From Methylomonas sp. AM2-LC (GTDB lineage Bacteria; Pseudomonadota; Gammaproteobacteria; Methylococcales; Methylomonadaceae): a DNA stretch of 64,000 nucleotides. The stretch spans positions 2,790,001 to 2,854,000 of the forward strand of contig NZ_CP157005.1 of assembly GCF_039904985.1 (NCBI RefSeq), read 5' to 3'. Position numbers and translations under genes: made by a program. Shown here piece by piece: positions 9,092 through 17,766 of the stretch; within the stretch, counting starts at the first letter, position 1; every line of letters starts with the position of its first letter. The notes beneath the pieces are model-generated. The model had not been told where the DNA came from. It did not search any database and was given only the letters and a program-made list of their open reading frames with translations.

Positions 9092-12000
9092 ATGACCATC
9101 CGTGTAGCTTTACATCATAAATCGCACTATGTTTTTGACCGCCCCGTTGTCGCTACGCCACATGAAATTCGGCTGCGTCCGGCTGCGCATAGCCGCACCC
9201 CCATCTCTGGCTACTCGTTAAGTGTTAAACCGGAAAAACACTTTATACATTGGCAGCAGGATGCTTATGGTAACTTTGTTGCTCGTGTCACCTTTCCAGA
9301 ACCCACTAACGAAATTGACATAACGGTCGATCTGTTGGCGGATATGACGGTTATAAATCCGTTCGATTTCTTTGTGGAAGAGTGGGCAGAGTATTATCCG
9401 TTTAGTTATCCTAATACTTTACAAATTGAACTGGCTGCCTTTCTGGAAGTTGAACCTGTTGGCCCTTTGTTAGCACATTTATTAGCGGAATTACGTAAAG
9501 ATATACCGGAAAAAATAACCAGCACTAACTTTCTGGTTATGCTTAACCAGAAATTAAAAACCGTGGTTGCCTATTTAATCCGACTGGAACCGGGGGTGCA
9601 AAGCTGTGAAGAAACCCTGCAAAAAAAATCGGGCTCTTGTCGGGATAGCGCTTGGTTACTGGTACAAATTCTACGTAATTTTGGTATAGCCGCGCGCTTT
9701 GTGTCGGGTTATTTAATTCAGTTAACAGCTGATGAAAAACCTTTGGATGGACCAGCCGGTCCAAGTGCGGACTTTACCGATTTACACGCCTGGTGTGAAG
9801 CTTATATACCGGGAGCCGGGTGGGTAGGCTTGGATGCAACATCAGGATTACTGGCCGGAGAAGGGCATATCCCTCTGGCCGTGACCGCCATTCCCGCTTC
9901 AGCAGCGCCTGTAAGTGGTATGACCAGTATTTGCGAGTCACAACTGGCTGTGGAAATGACTGTCACTCGTATCCACGAAGACCCGCGCGTTACAAAACCC
10001 TATACAGAACAGCAATGGCAAACCATCAGTGCCTTAGGACAGACTATTGATGAAATATTGCTGAAATCGGATGTACGTCTTACACAAGGCGGCGAACCTA
10101 CTTTTGTTTCGGTAGACAACATGGAAGGTGCTGAGTGGAACATTAGTGCCTTGGGTGCGGAAAAATGGGAATTATCCAATCATTTGATCCGCCGCCTGCA
10201 AACGCGATTTGCTGCGGGCGGGGTATTACATTTCGGCCAGGGTAAATGGTATCCAGGTGAACCCTTGCCACGCTGGGCTTTAAATGTCTATTGGCGGCAG
10301 GATGGTGTACCTGTCTGGCATGATTTACAACTGATTGCAGAACTGGCACAAACTATTACCCCGGCTGCGTTACACAGCTTTGCCGAGTCACTTTGCAAAC
10401 GTTTAGGTTTGAATCCTGACTATCTAATACCTGCCTATGAAGATCCGTGGTTGGCCTTGGATGAAGAAAGCCGCCTGCCCGCTAATATTGATATTACGCA
10501 GACAGATTTGAAGCAGGCTGGTGTCAGGCAAGCGCTGTCACAAAAACTACGCAAGGGTCTGAACACCGTGGTGGGTTATGTCTTACCGCTTAAAGCCGAT
10601 ACTGAACTTGAAACAGAACTACACTGGCACTCCAGTTGCTGGCCATTAAAACATGAAAGACTGTTTTTACTTCCCGGTGATTCTCCATTGGGTTTACGTT
10701 TGCCCTTAAACAGTTTGCCTTGGGTTGCCCCCGAAGATTTTGAAGTGGAATTGCCTGCTGATCCGTTTGCAAAACGAGGTAAACTTGCCGATTTTCCGCG
10801 TCAGCAAACACAAGCTAAAACCGCAGCCGTTAAGGATACACCGACACCTAAAGAAGTGATTCATACGGCACTGGCTATGGAAGTACGAGATGGATTTTTA
10901 TATGTGTTTCTTCCGCCCTGTACCAGTTTGGAAGCTTGGCTGGCTTTATTGGCTGCCATTGAAGACTGTGCTGCCAACTTAAAACAATCCCTACGTTTGG
11001 AAGGTTATACACCGCCTTACGATCCACGCTTGCGTTCTTTATCTGTAACGCCTGATCCAGGTGTCATTGAAGTCAATATTCATCCTTCCGCTTCTTGGTC
11101 AGAACTGGAAAACCGTACCCGTATCCTCTATGAAGAAGCCCGACTTACTCGTTTGGCTACCGAAAAATTCATGCTGGATGGCCGTCATACAGGTACGGGC
11201 GGTGGTAACCATATTACCTTGGGTGGTGCTACACCTGCTGATAGTCCATTTTTACGACGCCCAGATTTACTGAAAAGTTTAATCAGCTATTGGCAACAAC
11301 ATCCGGCTTTGTCTTATTTATTTTCCGGTCAGTTCATTGGTCCAACCAGTCAGGCACCGCGTGTTGATGAGGCACGCGATGATAATCTGTATGAACTGGA
11401 AATTGCATTTCAACAAATGCAGGAAAAAATTACCAGTGGCGAAGAAAGTCTGCAACCATGGCTGGTGGATAGATTACTGCGCAATTTATTGATCGATTTA
11501 ACCGGTAATACACACCGTGCTGAGTTTTGTATCGATAAACTGTATTCGCCGGATTCTGCCACTGGACGATTAGGCTTACTGGAATTACGCGCATTTGAAA
11601 TGCCGCCGCATTATCAGATGAGCTTACTTCAGTCCCTATTACTGCGTGCTTTAGTAGCCCGTTTTTGGAAGACGCCTTATCATGGCAAATTGGTATACTG
11701 GGATACTGCCTTACATGATCGATTCATGTTACCGCACTTTATCGAACAGGATTTACGTGATATTTGCCGAGATTTAAAATTTTCGGGCTTTCCGTTTGCT
11801 GATGAATGGTTTGCTCCCTTTTTGGAGTTTCGTTTTCCTCGCTATGGCACGGTGGTCTATGAAGGTATTCAGTTGGAACTTCGTCAGGCCATAGAACCCT
11901 GGCATGTGTTAGGTGAAGAAATCAGTGTCGGCGGTACCGCACGTTACGTGGATTCCTCTGTTGAACGCCTGCAAGTAAAAGTAACCGGTATGATCGATAC

Positions 12001-12379
12001 GCGTCATCAAGTCGTGTGTAACGGCAGACCCTTGCCTTTGCATCCTACCGGCATTCCGGGTGAATTTGTTGCTGCCGTTCGCTTTAAAGCCTGGGCGCCA
12101 CCGTCTGCATTGCATCCCAGCATCGGAGTACATGCACCATTGGTTTTCGACTTGTTGGATAGCTGGAATGGTCGCTCTATCGGTGGTTGTACTTATCATG
12201 TCTGTCACCCTGGTGGCCGCAATTACGAAACTTTTCCAGTTAATGCCAACGAAGCCGAAGCTAGACGTCGCGCTAGATTTTGGGAACACGGCCATAGTGC
12301 TGGCCCCATGGATGTTAAACCCGAAACCAGTAATCCACGTTTTCCATTAACCCTTGATTTACGCTGGCAAGCGTCTTAA
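9092..12379 (+). CDS. Large transglutaminase-like protein with DUF2126
   Basis: 1095 residues. The N-terminal part (about 1-290) has the bacterial transglutaminase-like layout: a beta-rich N domain, then the Cys183 (KSGSCRDSAW), His232 (DLHAWCEAY) and Asp248 (WVGLDATSG) catalytic triad. The remaining roughly 800 residues match the DUF2126 extension, with GEPTF near residue 337, GTGGGNHITLGG near 700 and RAEFCIDKLYSPD near 810. This two-part protein is a regular member of Anbu/ATP-grasp/alpha-E clusters. The transglutaminase fold may cleave or form amide bonds; the substrate is unknown. A GGAAAG ribosome binding site precedes the ATG. The HPPD-like gene follows after 20 bp. Confidence 0.9.
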   Translation: MTIRVALHHKSHYVFDRPVVATPHEIRLRPAAHSRTPISGYSLSVKPEKHFIHWQQDAYGNFVARVTFPEPTNEIDITVDLLADMTVINPFDFFVEEWAEYYPFSYPNTLQIELAAFLEVEPVGPLLAHLLAELRKDIPEKITSTNFLVMLNQKLKTVVAYLIRLEPGVQSCEETLQKKSGSCRDSAWLLVQILRNFGIAARFVSGYLIQLTADEKPLDGPAGPSADFTDLHAWCEAYIPGAGWVGLDATSGLLAGEGHIPLAVTAIPASAAPVSGMTSICESQLAVEMTVTRIHEDPRVTKPYTEQQWQTISALGQTIDEILLKSDVRLTQGGEPTFVSVDNMEGAEWNISALGAEKWELSNHLIRRLQTRFAAGGVLHFGQGKWYPGEPLPRWALNVYWRQDGVPVWHDLQLIAELAQTITPAALHSFAESLCKRLGLNPDYLIPAYEDPWLALDEESRLPANIDITQTDLKQAGVRQALSQKLRKGLNTVVGYVLPLKADTELETELHWHSSCWPLKHERLFLLPGDSPLGLRLPLNSLPWVAPEDFEVELPADPFAKRGKLADFPRQQTQAKTAAVKDTPTPKEVIHTALAMEVRDGFLYVFLPPCTSLEAWLALLAAIEDCAANLKQSLRLEGYTPPYDPRLRSLSVTPDPGVIEVNIHPSASWSELENRTRILYEEARLTRLATEKFMLDGRHTGTGGGNHITLGGATPADSPFLRRPDLLKSLISYWQQHPALSYLFSGQFIGPTSQAPRVDEARDDNLYELEIAFQQMQEKITSGEESLQPWLVDRLLRNLLIDLTGNTHRAEFCIDKLYSPDSATGRLGLLELRAFEMPPHYQMSLLQSLLLRALVARFWKTPYHGKLVYWDTALHDRFMLPHFIEQDLRDICRDLKFSGFPFADEWFAPFLEFRFPRYGTVVYEGIQLELRQAIEPWHVLGEEISVGGTARYVDSSVERLQVKVTGMIDTRHQVVCNGRPLPLHPTGIPGEFVAAVRFKAWAPPSALHPSIGVHAPLVFDLLDSWNGRSIGGCTYHVCHPGGRNYETFPVNANEAEARRRARFWEHGHSAGPMDVKPETSNPRFPLTLDLRWQAS

Positions 12380-12399
12380 TTACAGATAGGATTAATTTT

Positions 12400-13623
12400 A
12401 TGCTTTGTTCCACCCAGCAAACCCGTTACGGCGATAAACAAAACTCGCCTTTTTTTGAAGAATATCTACATCGCTTACTTGAAGAACGTGATCGCACAGG
12501 ACTCACCGATATGATTGGCGGAATTGAAGCCTTGATGATTAGTGTGGAACCCGGTAATTCCATTGAATATATTACCGAATTGGCGTTGATGACTCCTTAT
12601 CAATACCTGGTTACCCTGGATAGCGAACAGCATTGGACGCATGTATTACGCATTGATATGCATTCACCTGACATTCTATTGCGCGAAGTTAAACATAATG
12701 ATCTGAATGATATATTCCGTAGTCTTAACGACTTATACCCGGTTGGTGCGCGTCGCCCGCACAGTCGTTATCTGGGTGAAATTTTACATTGCGAAAACCG
12801 TCATCAGGTAGTAGCTTTGCAGCAGCAACGTGAGTTTCGCTTTTTCCCGATTGGGCAATTGGCGGAAATGGATTTACCACTGAATGTCAGTATTTCCAAA
12901 CCGTCTCCGTATACCCAAAATGTCATTGGCTATATGGAGCGTCCAGCCAATAGCATTCGCGTCTACCAACATGGTAATTGTGTTATTTTGCCGGCAGCAC
13001 ATGCCGCCAATGATCGCGGTAAAGAAATGCAGGAACGATTGGGCATCAAAGACCTTATTTTACCCATAGACCATCTCGCTACACGGGTGTACAGTCAAAA
13101 CCGCGAAGCCGCCTTACTGGAATACTTGGCCTTATCCAGTTATTACTATTGGGGCAGTTATGATATTAAAGATCAAAACTCCTCCACCAATGTGACTAAA
13201 AATATCCGTCAGGTACCAGAGTCAGTCAGTCCTGCCAAAGTATTTACCGCCAATAATCATCCTTATTGCGTTAATCATTTAGATAACTTGCCAAGTCCGA
13301 CTGAGACATTTGTGCGTAATTTTGGTCCACGTTTACATCATATGGCGGTGGAAGTTAAAGACGGACAAAGCATGGGCCGCGAAAACATTGATGTAGTGGT
13401 CGATGCAATCAGTGCGCAGGGAAAAGGCTTTCTGCTAGAAACCGTAGGTTCGCGTGAAGAAGGTTTAAAACAAATTTTCTCGTCTGCGTCCGATTTTTCC
13501 TCTTTAATTATCGAATATGTACAACGCTTTGGTGACTTTCAGGGCTTTTTTGCAAGGGACAATGTGGCGCGTTTAACCTTTGCCGCCGGACAGGAGGAAG
13601 GGGTAAAAGATAAGGTATTGTAG
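12400..13623 (+). CDS. HPPD-like VOC-fold metal-dependent protein
   Basis: 407 residues. The C-terminal half looks like the catalytic half of 4-hydroxyphenylpyruvate dioxygenase and other vicinal-oxygen-chelate enzymes. A 2-His-1-Glu iron triad can be placed at His225 (ILPIDHLATRV), His314 (PRLHHMAVEV) and Glu372 (LIIEYVQR), with a closing RFGDFQGFFARDN like the HPPD C-terminal helix region. The N-terminal half is less conserved and may be the degenerate VOC repeat. An AGGA site precedes the ATG. It sits 20 bp after the transglutaminase gene and is probably co-transcribed. Similarity is to the fold and metal site; tyrosine catabolism is not implied by context. Confidence 0.7.
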   Translation: MLCSTQQTRYGDKQNSPFFEEYLHRLLEERDRTGLTDMIGGIEALMISVEPGNSIEYITELALMTPYQYLVTLDSEQHWTHVLRIDMHSPDILLREVKHNDLNDIFRSLNDLYPVGARRPHSRYLGEILHCENRHQVVALQQQREFRFFPIGQLAEMDLPLNVSISKPSPYTQNVIGYMERPANSIRVYQHGNCVILPAAHAANDRGKEMQERLGIKDLILPIDHLATRVYSQNREAALLEYLALSSYYYWGSYDIKDQNSSTNVTKNIRQVPESVSPAKVFTANNHPYCVNHLDNLPSPTETFVRNFGPRLHHMAVEVKDGQSMGRENIDVVVDAISAQGKGFLLETVGSREEGLKQIFSSASDFSSLIIEYVQRFGDFQGFFARDNVARLTFAAGQEEGVKDKVL

Positions 13624-13691
13624 TTAAAGTGAGTGATGATGTCGCTCTGTGATACGCGAGTCAATTAGCAAACTGTATTAAATTAATAGTT

Positions 13692-13757
13692 AAAGTGTCA
13701 ATGACGGCTGGATGTGCTTCTAAAGCTGAAGTGCAACGTCGCTGCCATTGATACTTT
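13692..13757. repeat. Long imperfect hairpin between convergent genes
   Basis: Outer arms AAAGTGTCAATG and CATTGATACTTT pair at 11 of 12 positions. The pairing continues inward with gaps through GTGCTTC/GAAGTGC, giving a hairpin of about 66 bases. It lies between the convergent HPPD-like gene and modA-like gene and may end both transcripts. A loosely similar stretch is at about 29825-29870. Confidence 0.6.
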
Positions 13758-13777
13758 ACATTGAATAGTGAACTCTA

Positions 13778-14539
13778 TTAAGGTAAATCGTAGCCATATT
13801 TACTGATGATACTCCGGGCTGTGTCAGATTTAAGATAGTCTATCAGTGCTTTTGCAGCTGGATTATCATTGCCTTTGGTTAACAAAACTGCGCCTTGTTT
13901 AATGGGCGCATACTGGCTGGTAGGGATTATGTAGCCAGAACCGCTGTTGATATGGCCATCTTCATAAACTTGTGAGAGTGCTACAAAACCCAGTTCGGCA
14001 TTACCGCTACTGACAAATAGTTGTGTTTGGGTAATATTTTCGCCGAACACCATTAAAGGTTGTAGTTTTTCTAATAAACCTTGTTTTTTAAGATAATCAA
14101 TGGCGGCGGCACCATAAGGTGCTAGTTTTGGATCGGCAACAGACACGTGTTTAAAGCCACCGGTTGCCAGAATTTTACCTTCAGAATCAACATAGCCAGG
14201 TGTTGAAGACCACAACACCAGTTTACCTATGGCATAGGTATTACGGCTGCCTGATACTGCCAGACCATCCTGCTCAACTTTCGCAGGGCCACTTTCATCA
14301 GCAGATAGAAACACCTCAAACGGTGCGCCATTCTCAATTTGTGCGACAAATTTACCCGAAGAGCCGAATGATAGCTTGGCACTATGCCCAGTAGCTTTTT
14401 CGAAGCTATCCGCAATCTCGGTCATGGGTTTGGAGAAATTGGCAGCCACAGCTACCAGCGTGGTATCAGCGTTAACCAAGTTGTTGCACAACGCCAAACA
14501 CAATATGTAAACAGCGCGTATTACCGTTAGTTTAAACAT
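13778..14539 (-). CDS. modA: ModA-family periplasmic oxyanion-binding protein
   Basis: 253 residues from the ATG at 14539, which has a GGAGA site 6 bases upstream; a longer frame upstream lacks support. It has a signal peptide (cleavage near VNA-DT, residue 24). The mature protein has the ModA signatures VAANFSKPM, LSFGSSGKF, QIENGAPFEVFLSAD and VADPKLAPYGAAA. ModA captures molybdate or tungstate for an ABC importer. No modB or modC is near, so either the permease is elsewhere or this protein serves a different oxyanion. It follows the AlgE-type porin gene by 90 bp on the same strand. Confidence 0.85.
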   Translation of the reverse strand: MFKLTVIRAVYILCLALCNNLVNADTTLVAVAANFSKPMTEIADSFEKATGHSAKLSFGSSGKFVAQIENGAPFEVFLSADESGPAKVEQDGLAVSGSRNTYAIGKLVLWSSTPGYVDSEGKILATGGFKHVSVADPKLAPYGAAAIDYLKKQGLLEKLQPLMVFGENITQTQLFVSSGNAELGFVALSQVYEDGHINSGSGYIIPTSQYAPIKQGAVLLTKGNDNPAAKALIDYLKSDTARSIISKYGYDLP

Positions 14540-14629
14540 GTAAATCTCCAAAAATTTGCAGTAAAAATCGTAAATACAAGGATAAGTAGTAAGATAAATA
14601 TCCCTCAAAAATGCTAGTAGAAACGCAAC

Positions 14630-16273
14630 TTAGAAGCGTAATTGACTTTGCACAAAGAAATAGTCAGTATCGGTGCCGGGTGTTGCCGTGACATTGGTTA
14701 AATAAGTACCGGAACTGGTTGTGGTATGGGCAGTTTTAGCAAAGTCACCTTTGAAAAGATGATACCAACCTGCATCAAAATTGATGCTGCTGTTAAAGTT
14801 ATAGCGTCCGGTAAAACCAATCTGATCACCGACAAAAGATCCCTGGCCATTAGCAAGAGAAGGTGTGGTAGCAGAAGTACAGGTATAGCTACCCCAACAA
14901 TCTTGTGCTGAAGCTAACCAAACCAGACGTTGTGACAGTTTGAATGACAAATCACTTCGTGGTGCAAAGTCTAGTTTGTAACCGGGTGAGTTTATGTTGC
15001 TTCTTTGGAAAGCACCATAAATTCCGGTTGGTCCAAAATCAAAATCTGATGCACCATACAGAGGATCAAAACGCCCATCGGTGGCCGATGCAGAATGATT
15101 TTTCCAGTTTGAACTACCACTGGCATAATCATATTCAAAATAGAAGCGAGGATTCCAAGGCATATCAAAGCTATATCCGGCCTCAACATGCGAAGACCAT
15201 GCTTCATGTTGTTGTGTAGTATTTAAATAATTGCCAGTAGCCGCATACTTTACAGTACCAAATTGGCCCATACCTTCGGCTTGAAAGTCAAACTTGCCTT
15301 TGCTAGGTTTTTGATAAAAACGTATGGTTGGGGTGAAGTAGTTGCGATTGCGGGTCGGATTGAGTGTGCTATCGCCTTCGTTGAGTTGGTATAAAGCCAC
15401 TTCAGCATTAATCTCTTTATACAAATTGGAATATTCAAAAATACCGCCGGAAAACCAAGTATGTAAATCCTCTTTATCCCATTGTTGATTATTTAACATA
15501 TTGGCATTGGGTGTGATAGAGTTATAGTTAGGATATTTGAGTACTGGCATGGTCATAAACGCATTAAACTGCCATTTATCGTAACTGACTACACGTGTTC
15601 TTAAGCCAGTAAAATTATTAACGGTATTACGAAATATCGGTCTTGCAACCAATCTGCGGCTGCCTAAATCCATGGTTTGTCTGCCAAATTTAACTTCTGC
15701 GCCTAAGCCGCTATGAAATGCATTTTGATCTGCCCAAGACGCATAGCCTTGAGCAAAATCCAAGGTATCGACAGAAGAATTATTGGTAGGGAAGGGGGTG
15801 TTATTCGTACCTGCGTCAGAACCAGTTGTGCGCGAATCCAGAAATTCAACTGCAAAACGCAATTTATTAAATTTGGCTTGTACCCATACGTCGGATTGAA
15901 AGGCAATTTGCTGATCGCCCCCTTTAGATTGCCCAAGTTTAGTGGGCGAGGTTTTTTGCGAACCTTTAAACGCATCAGAAAGCGATTCGTAACGGGTTCT
16001 TTGTTCAACACCTACGCTCAACCAATCGGGTAAACCTAAGGTATCATGCAGATTCCACACGGGTTTTTCGTAGCTATTACCCAACAAAGGGTCATCCATC
16101 ATGAAATTATACGCGGCCATGGGGGCGCGTGTGTAGGTGGGTGCGGGCAAGGTAGTGGCAGCCGGATTTGAATTGAGTGCTTGATCTGAATAGGCGGTGT
16201 CGATATTAATCAATGCAAATATTGCCATTGATAAATAGCGAAACCCATGCAGTTGTGGTGTCATTTGTTGCAT
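14630..16273 (-). CDS. Alginate-export-family outer-membrane porin
   Basis: 547 residues with a signal peptide (about 1-29) and an alternating beta-strand pattern ending in the outer-membrane signature FFVQSQLRF. The segment from WLSVGVEQRTRYESL to LEFLDSRTTG-like strands matches the alginate-export domain (AlgE-like 18-strand barrel). In non-alginate producers such porins are general or substrate-specific channels. Here it is placed directly before a modA-like gene, so a role in letting the bound ligand cross the outer membrane is possible but is inference from order alone. Confidence 0.82.
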   Translation of the reverse strand: MQQMTPQLHGFRYLSMAIFALINIDTAYSDQALNSNPAATTLPAPTYTRAPMAAYNFMMDDPLLGNSYEKPVWNLHDTLGLPDWLSVGVEQRTRYESLSDAFKGSQKTSPTKLGQSKGGDQQIAFQSDVWVQAKFNKLRFAVEFLDSRTTGSDAGTNNTPFPTNNSSVDTLDFAQGYASWADQNAFHSGLGAEVKFGRQTMDLGSRRLVARPIFRNTVNNFTGLRTRVVSYDKWQFNAFMTMPVLKYPNYNSITPNANMLNNQQWDKEDLHTWFSGGIFEYSNLYKEINAEVALYQLNEGDSTLNPTRNRNYFTPTIRFYQKPSKGKFDFQAEGMGQFGTVKYAATGNYLNTTQQHEAWSSHVEAGYSFDMPWNPRFYFEYDYASGSSNWKNHSASATDGRFDPLYGASDFDFGPTGIYGAFQRSNINSPGYKLDFAPRSDLSFKLSQRLVWLASAQDCWGSYTCTSATTPSLANGQGSFVGDQIGFTGRYNFNSSINFDAGWYHLFKGDFAKTAHTTTSSGTYLTNVTATPGTDTDYFFVQSQLRF

Positions 16274-16520
16274 ATCCGTAACCTGTTATTGTTGTTGCTG
16301 ACTTCTTTTTCAAAAGTCGATAGCTTTGTTAATTCATAACGAGCTCGGATTGTAATACGTTTATAGCATTGGGTAAATAAGCAAACCTGCTATGAATTGT
16401 TGCTTTTTTGTTAACAATATCAATTTTATGATAAATAACTGCTTAGCATTCAGTGTAGAGTGTAGTAACGTAGGCAGTTGTTATGCTGGTTTTTCCGCAT
16501 CGAAATAGTTTGATAGGAAC

Positions 16521-16811
16521 ATGGAAACACTGTATATACTTGAATTATGTGATACATCGGGTGAACATAAGCCGATTGCGCGCTTTAACTCTTCCACTCC
16601 CTTTATTGCTGTCAATATCGGTGATCGATTTGATGATACGGGCTGGGATAGGCTGGATGGCGTTGGCGTCATTGCATCGTCTCAACTGCCGAAACGTTAC
16701 ATTGTGCATTCAATAAAACACCTTATCTTATCCGACAGTGATAAGTTGATAATTAAATACTGTTTAAATTTGCAACCTTTTACAGGTCCAAGTTCGCCAG
16801 TTTGGGGCTAA
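16521..16811 (+). CDS. Small hypothetical protein
   Basis: 96 residues with no family I recognise. No signal peptide or membrane segment. It has a regular mix of charged and hydrophobic residues and a few short beta-like runs (FIAVNIGDRF, KRYIVHSIKHLIL). An AGGA lies just before the ATG. It sits between two minus-strand genes with no partner. The absence of low-complexity sequence and the ribosome binding site make it plausible as a gene. Confidence 0.55.
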   Translation: METLYILELCDTSGEHKPIARFNSSTPFIAVNIGDRFDDTGWDRLDGVGVIASSQLPKRYIVHSIKHLILSDSDKLIIKYCLNLQPFTGPSSPVWG

Positions 16812-16867
16812 AGGGAGCCTAAGCTTAGATAATAAAACTTAAGGCACCCCATTTGCAACGCCAGTAA

Positions 16868-17416
16868 TTAATGAATATGTACTTCCCGAGATTTGGCTTT
16901 ATCACTTCTACTCAAGGTATAGTCATCCTGATCACCCGGCATAGGTTTACCGTCACTGTTCAGTAACGTCAGCGTACCTTCATCTTTAATGATGAATTTA
17001 CGTTTTAAATCGTCTTTATTAGAGGTTAAAGACAAGGTATGGGTTTCATCATCCCAGATATATTTACCTTTATCAAAATATTCTCTGGATGAAGCTTTTG
17101 CATACTGGGACACTAATAAATAATTGCTCTTTTGTTTTAAAGACAGCGTCATTTTCAAACCATCGCAATCTTTTTCTTTACAGGGTAAATAGCCAAAAAA
17201 TACACCACGATAATTGGTACTTACATCGGCTTCTTGCATATGCTCTGAGTGATCAGTTATACCTGCCGCTTGCTTACGACTAAGCTCGCGTGCCATCAAG
17301 GCCTTTTCCTGCAACTTCATATCCGACTCTGCCCAAGCAGTGTTCATTAATGGCAGCAATGCACCTATAAGAATCAAGGTCATATTTTTTATAATTTTAT
17401 TATTTGATGTTTGCAT
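16868..17416 (-). CDS. Exported NlpE-like protein, copper-associated
   Basis: 182 residues with a signal peptide cleaved near NTAWA-ESD (about residue 29). The segment YRGVFFGYLPCKEKDCDGLKM (about 69-90), with its Cys pair, followed by a TLSL-KQKSNYLLVSQY strand pair, resembles the NlpE N-terminal beta-barrel domain found in envelope copper-stress sensors. Unlike NlpE it has no lipobox. It lies downstream of the multicopper oxidase on the same strand, with 350 bp containing two hairpins between them. Function in copper handling is inferred from the domain and the neighbour. Confidence 0.65.
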   Translation of the reverse strand: MQTSNNKIIKNMTLILIGALLPLMNTAWAESDMKLQEKALMARELSRKQAAGITDHSEHMQEADVSTNYRGVFFGYLPCKEKDCDGLKMTLSLKQKSNYLLVSQYAKASSREYFDKGKYIWDDETHTLSLTSNKDDLKRKFIIKDEGTLTLLNSDGKPMPGDQDDYTLSRSDKAKSREVHIH

Positions 17417-17766
17417 ATACGTTGTTTCTGTTTCTGGTTGTAAAGTAGCCGACCAAACACATTTATACGGGTTGGCACGGGCGTCGAGTGACAGACAATG
17501 TGCACTCTCGTTATTCTTGTATCTTAAAGCAACGCTCCTTGTTAACGACGGACATAGAGACAGGATAAGTTAAAGCGCAACAGCGTTTAGCCTACCAGAA
17601 AAATTTCTGAGATCAATACTAGGTTAATCATTTAACCAATAATATTGATCTGAGCATAGTAGATTTAGTGAGTATGGCTAGATAAGCTTAGCCTGTAGAT
17701 TTTACAACGGTTAAATATGCAGTTAAGGCAGCGGTTAAACTGCCTTAACTTTGTCAGAATTAGCGG
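17417..17766. other. Intergenic region with two hairpins
   Basis: No gene. A bulged stem-loop at 17610-17651 pairs AGATCAATA with TATTGATCT around an inner GGTTAA/TTAACC stem. A clean 11-bp stem at 17721-17750 (AGTTAAGGCAG/CTGCCTTAACT) lies just after the multicopper oxidase stop and may slow or end its transcript. Neither has a T-run on the minus strand. Confidence 0.5.

Noticed and set aside
11909..12350. Frames of 96 and 128 codons on both strands inside the transglutaminase gene
   Set aside because: They are shadows of the well-supported 1095-residue protein.
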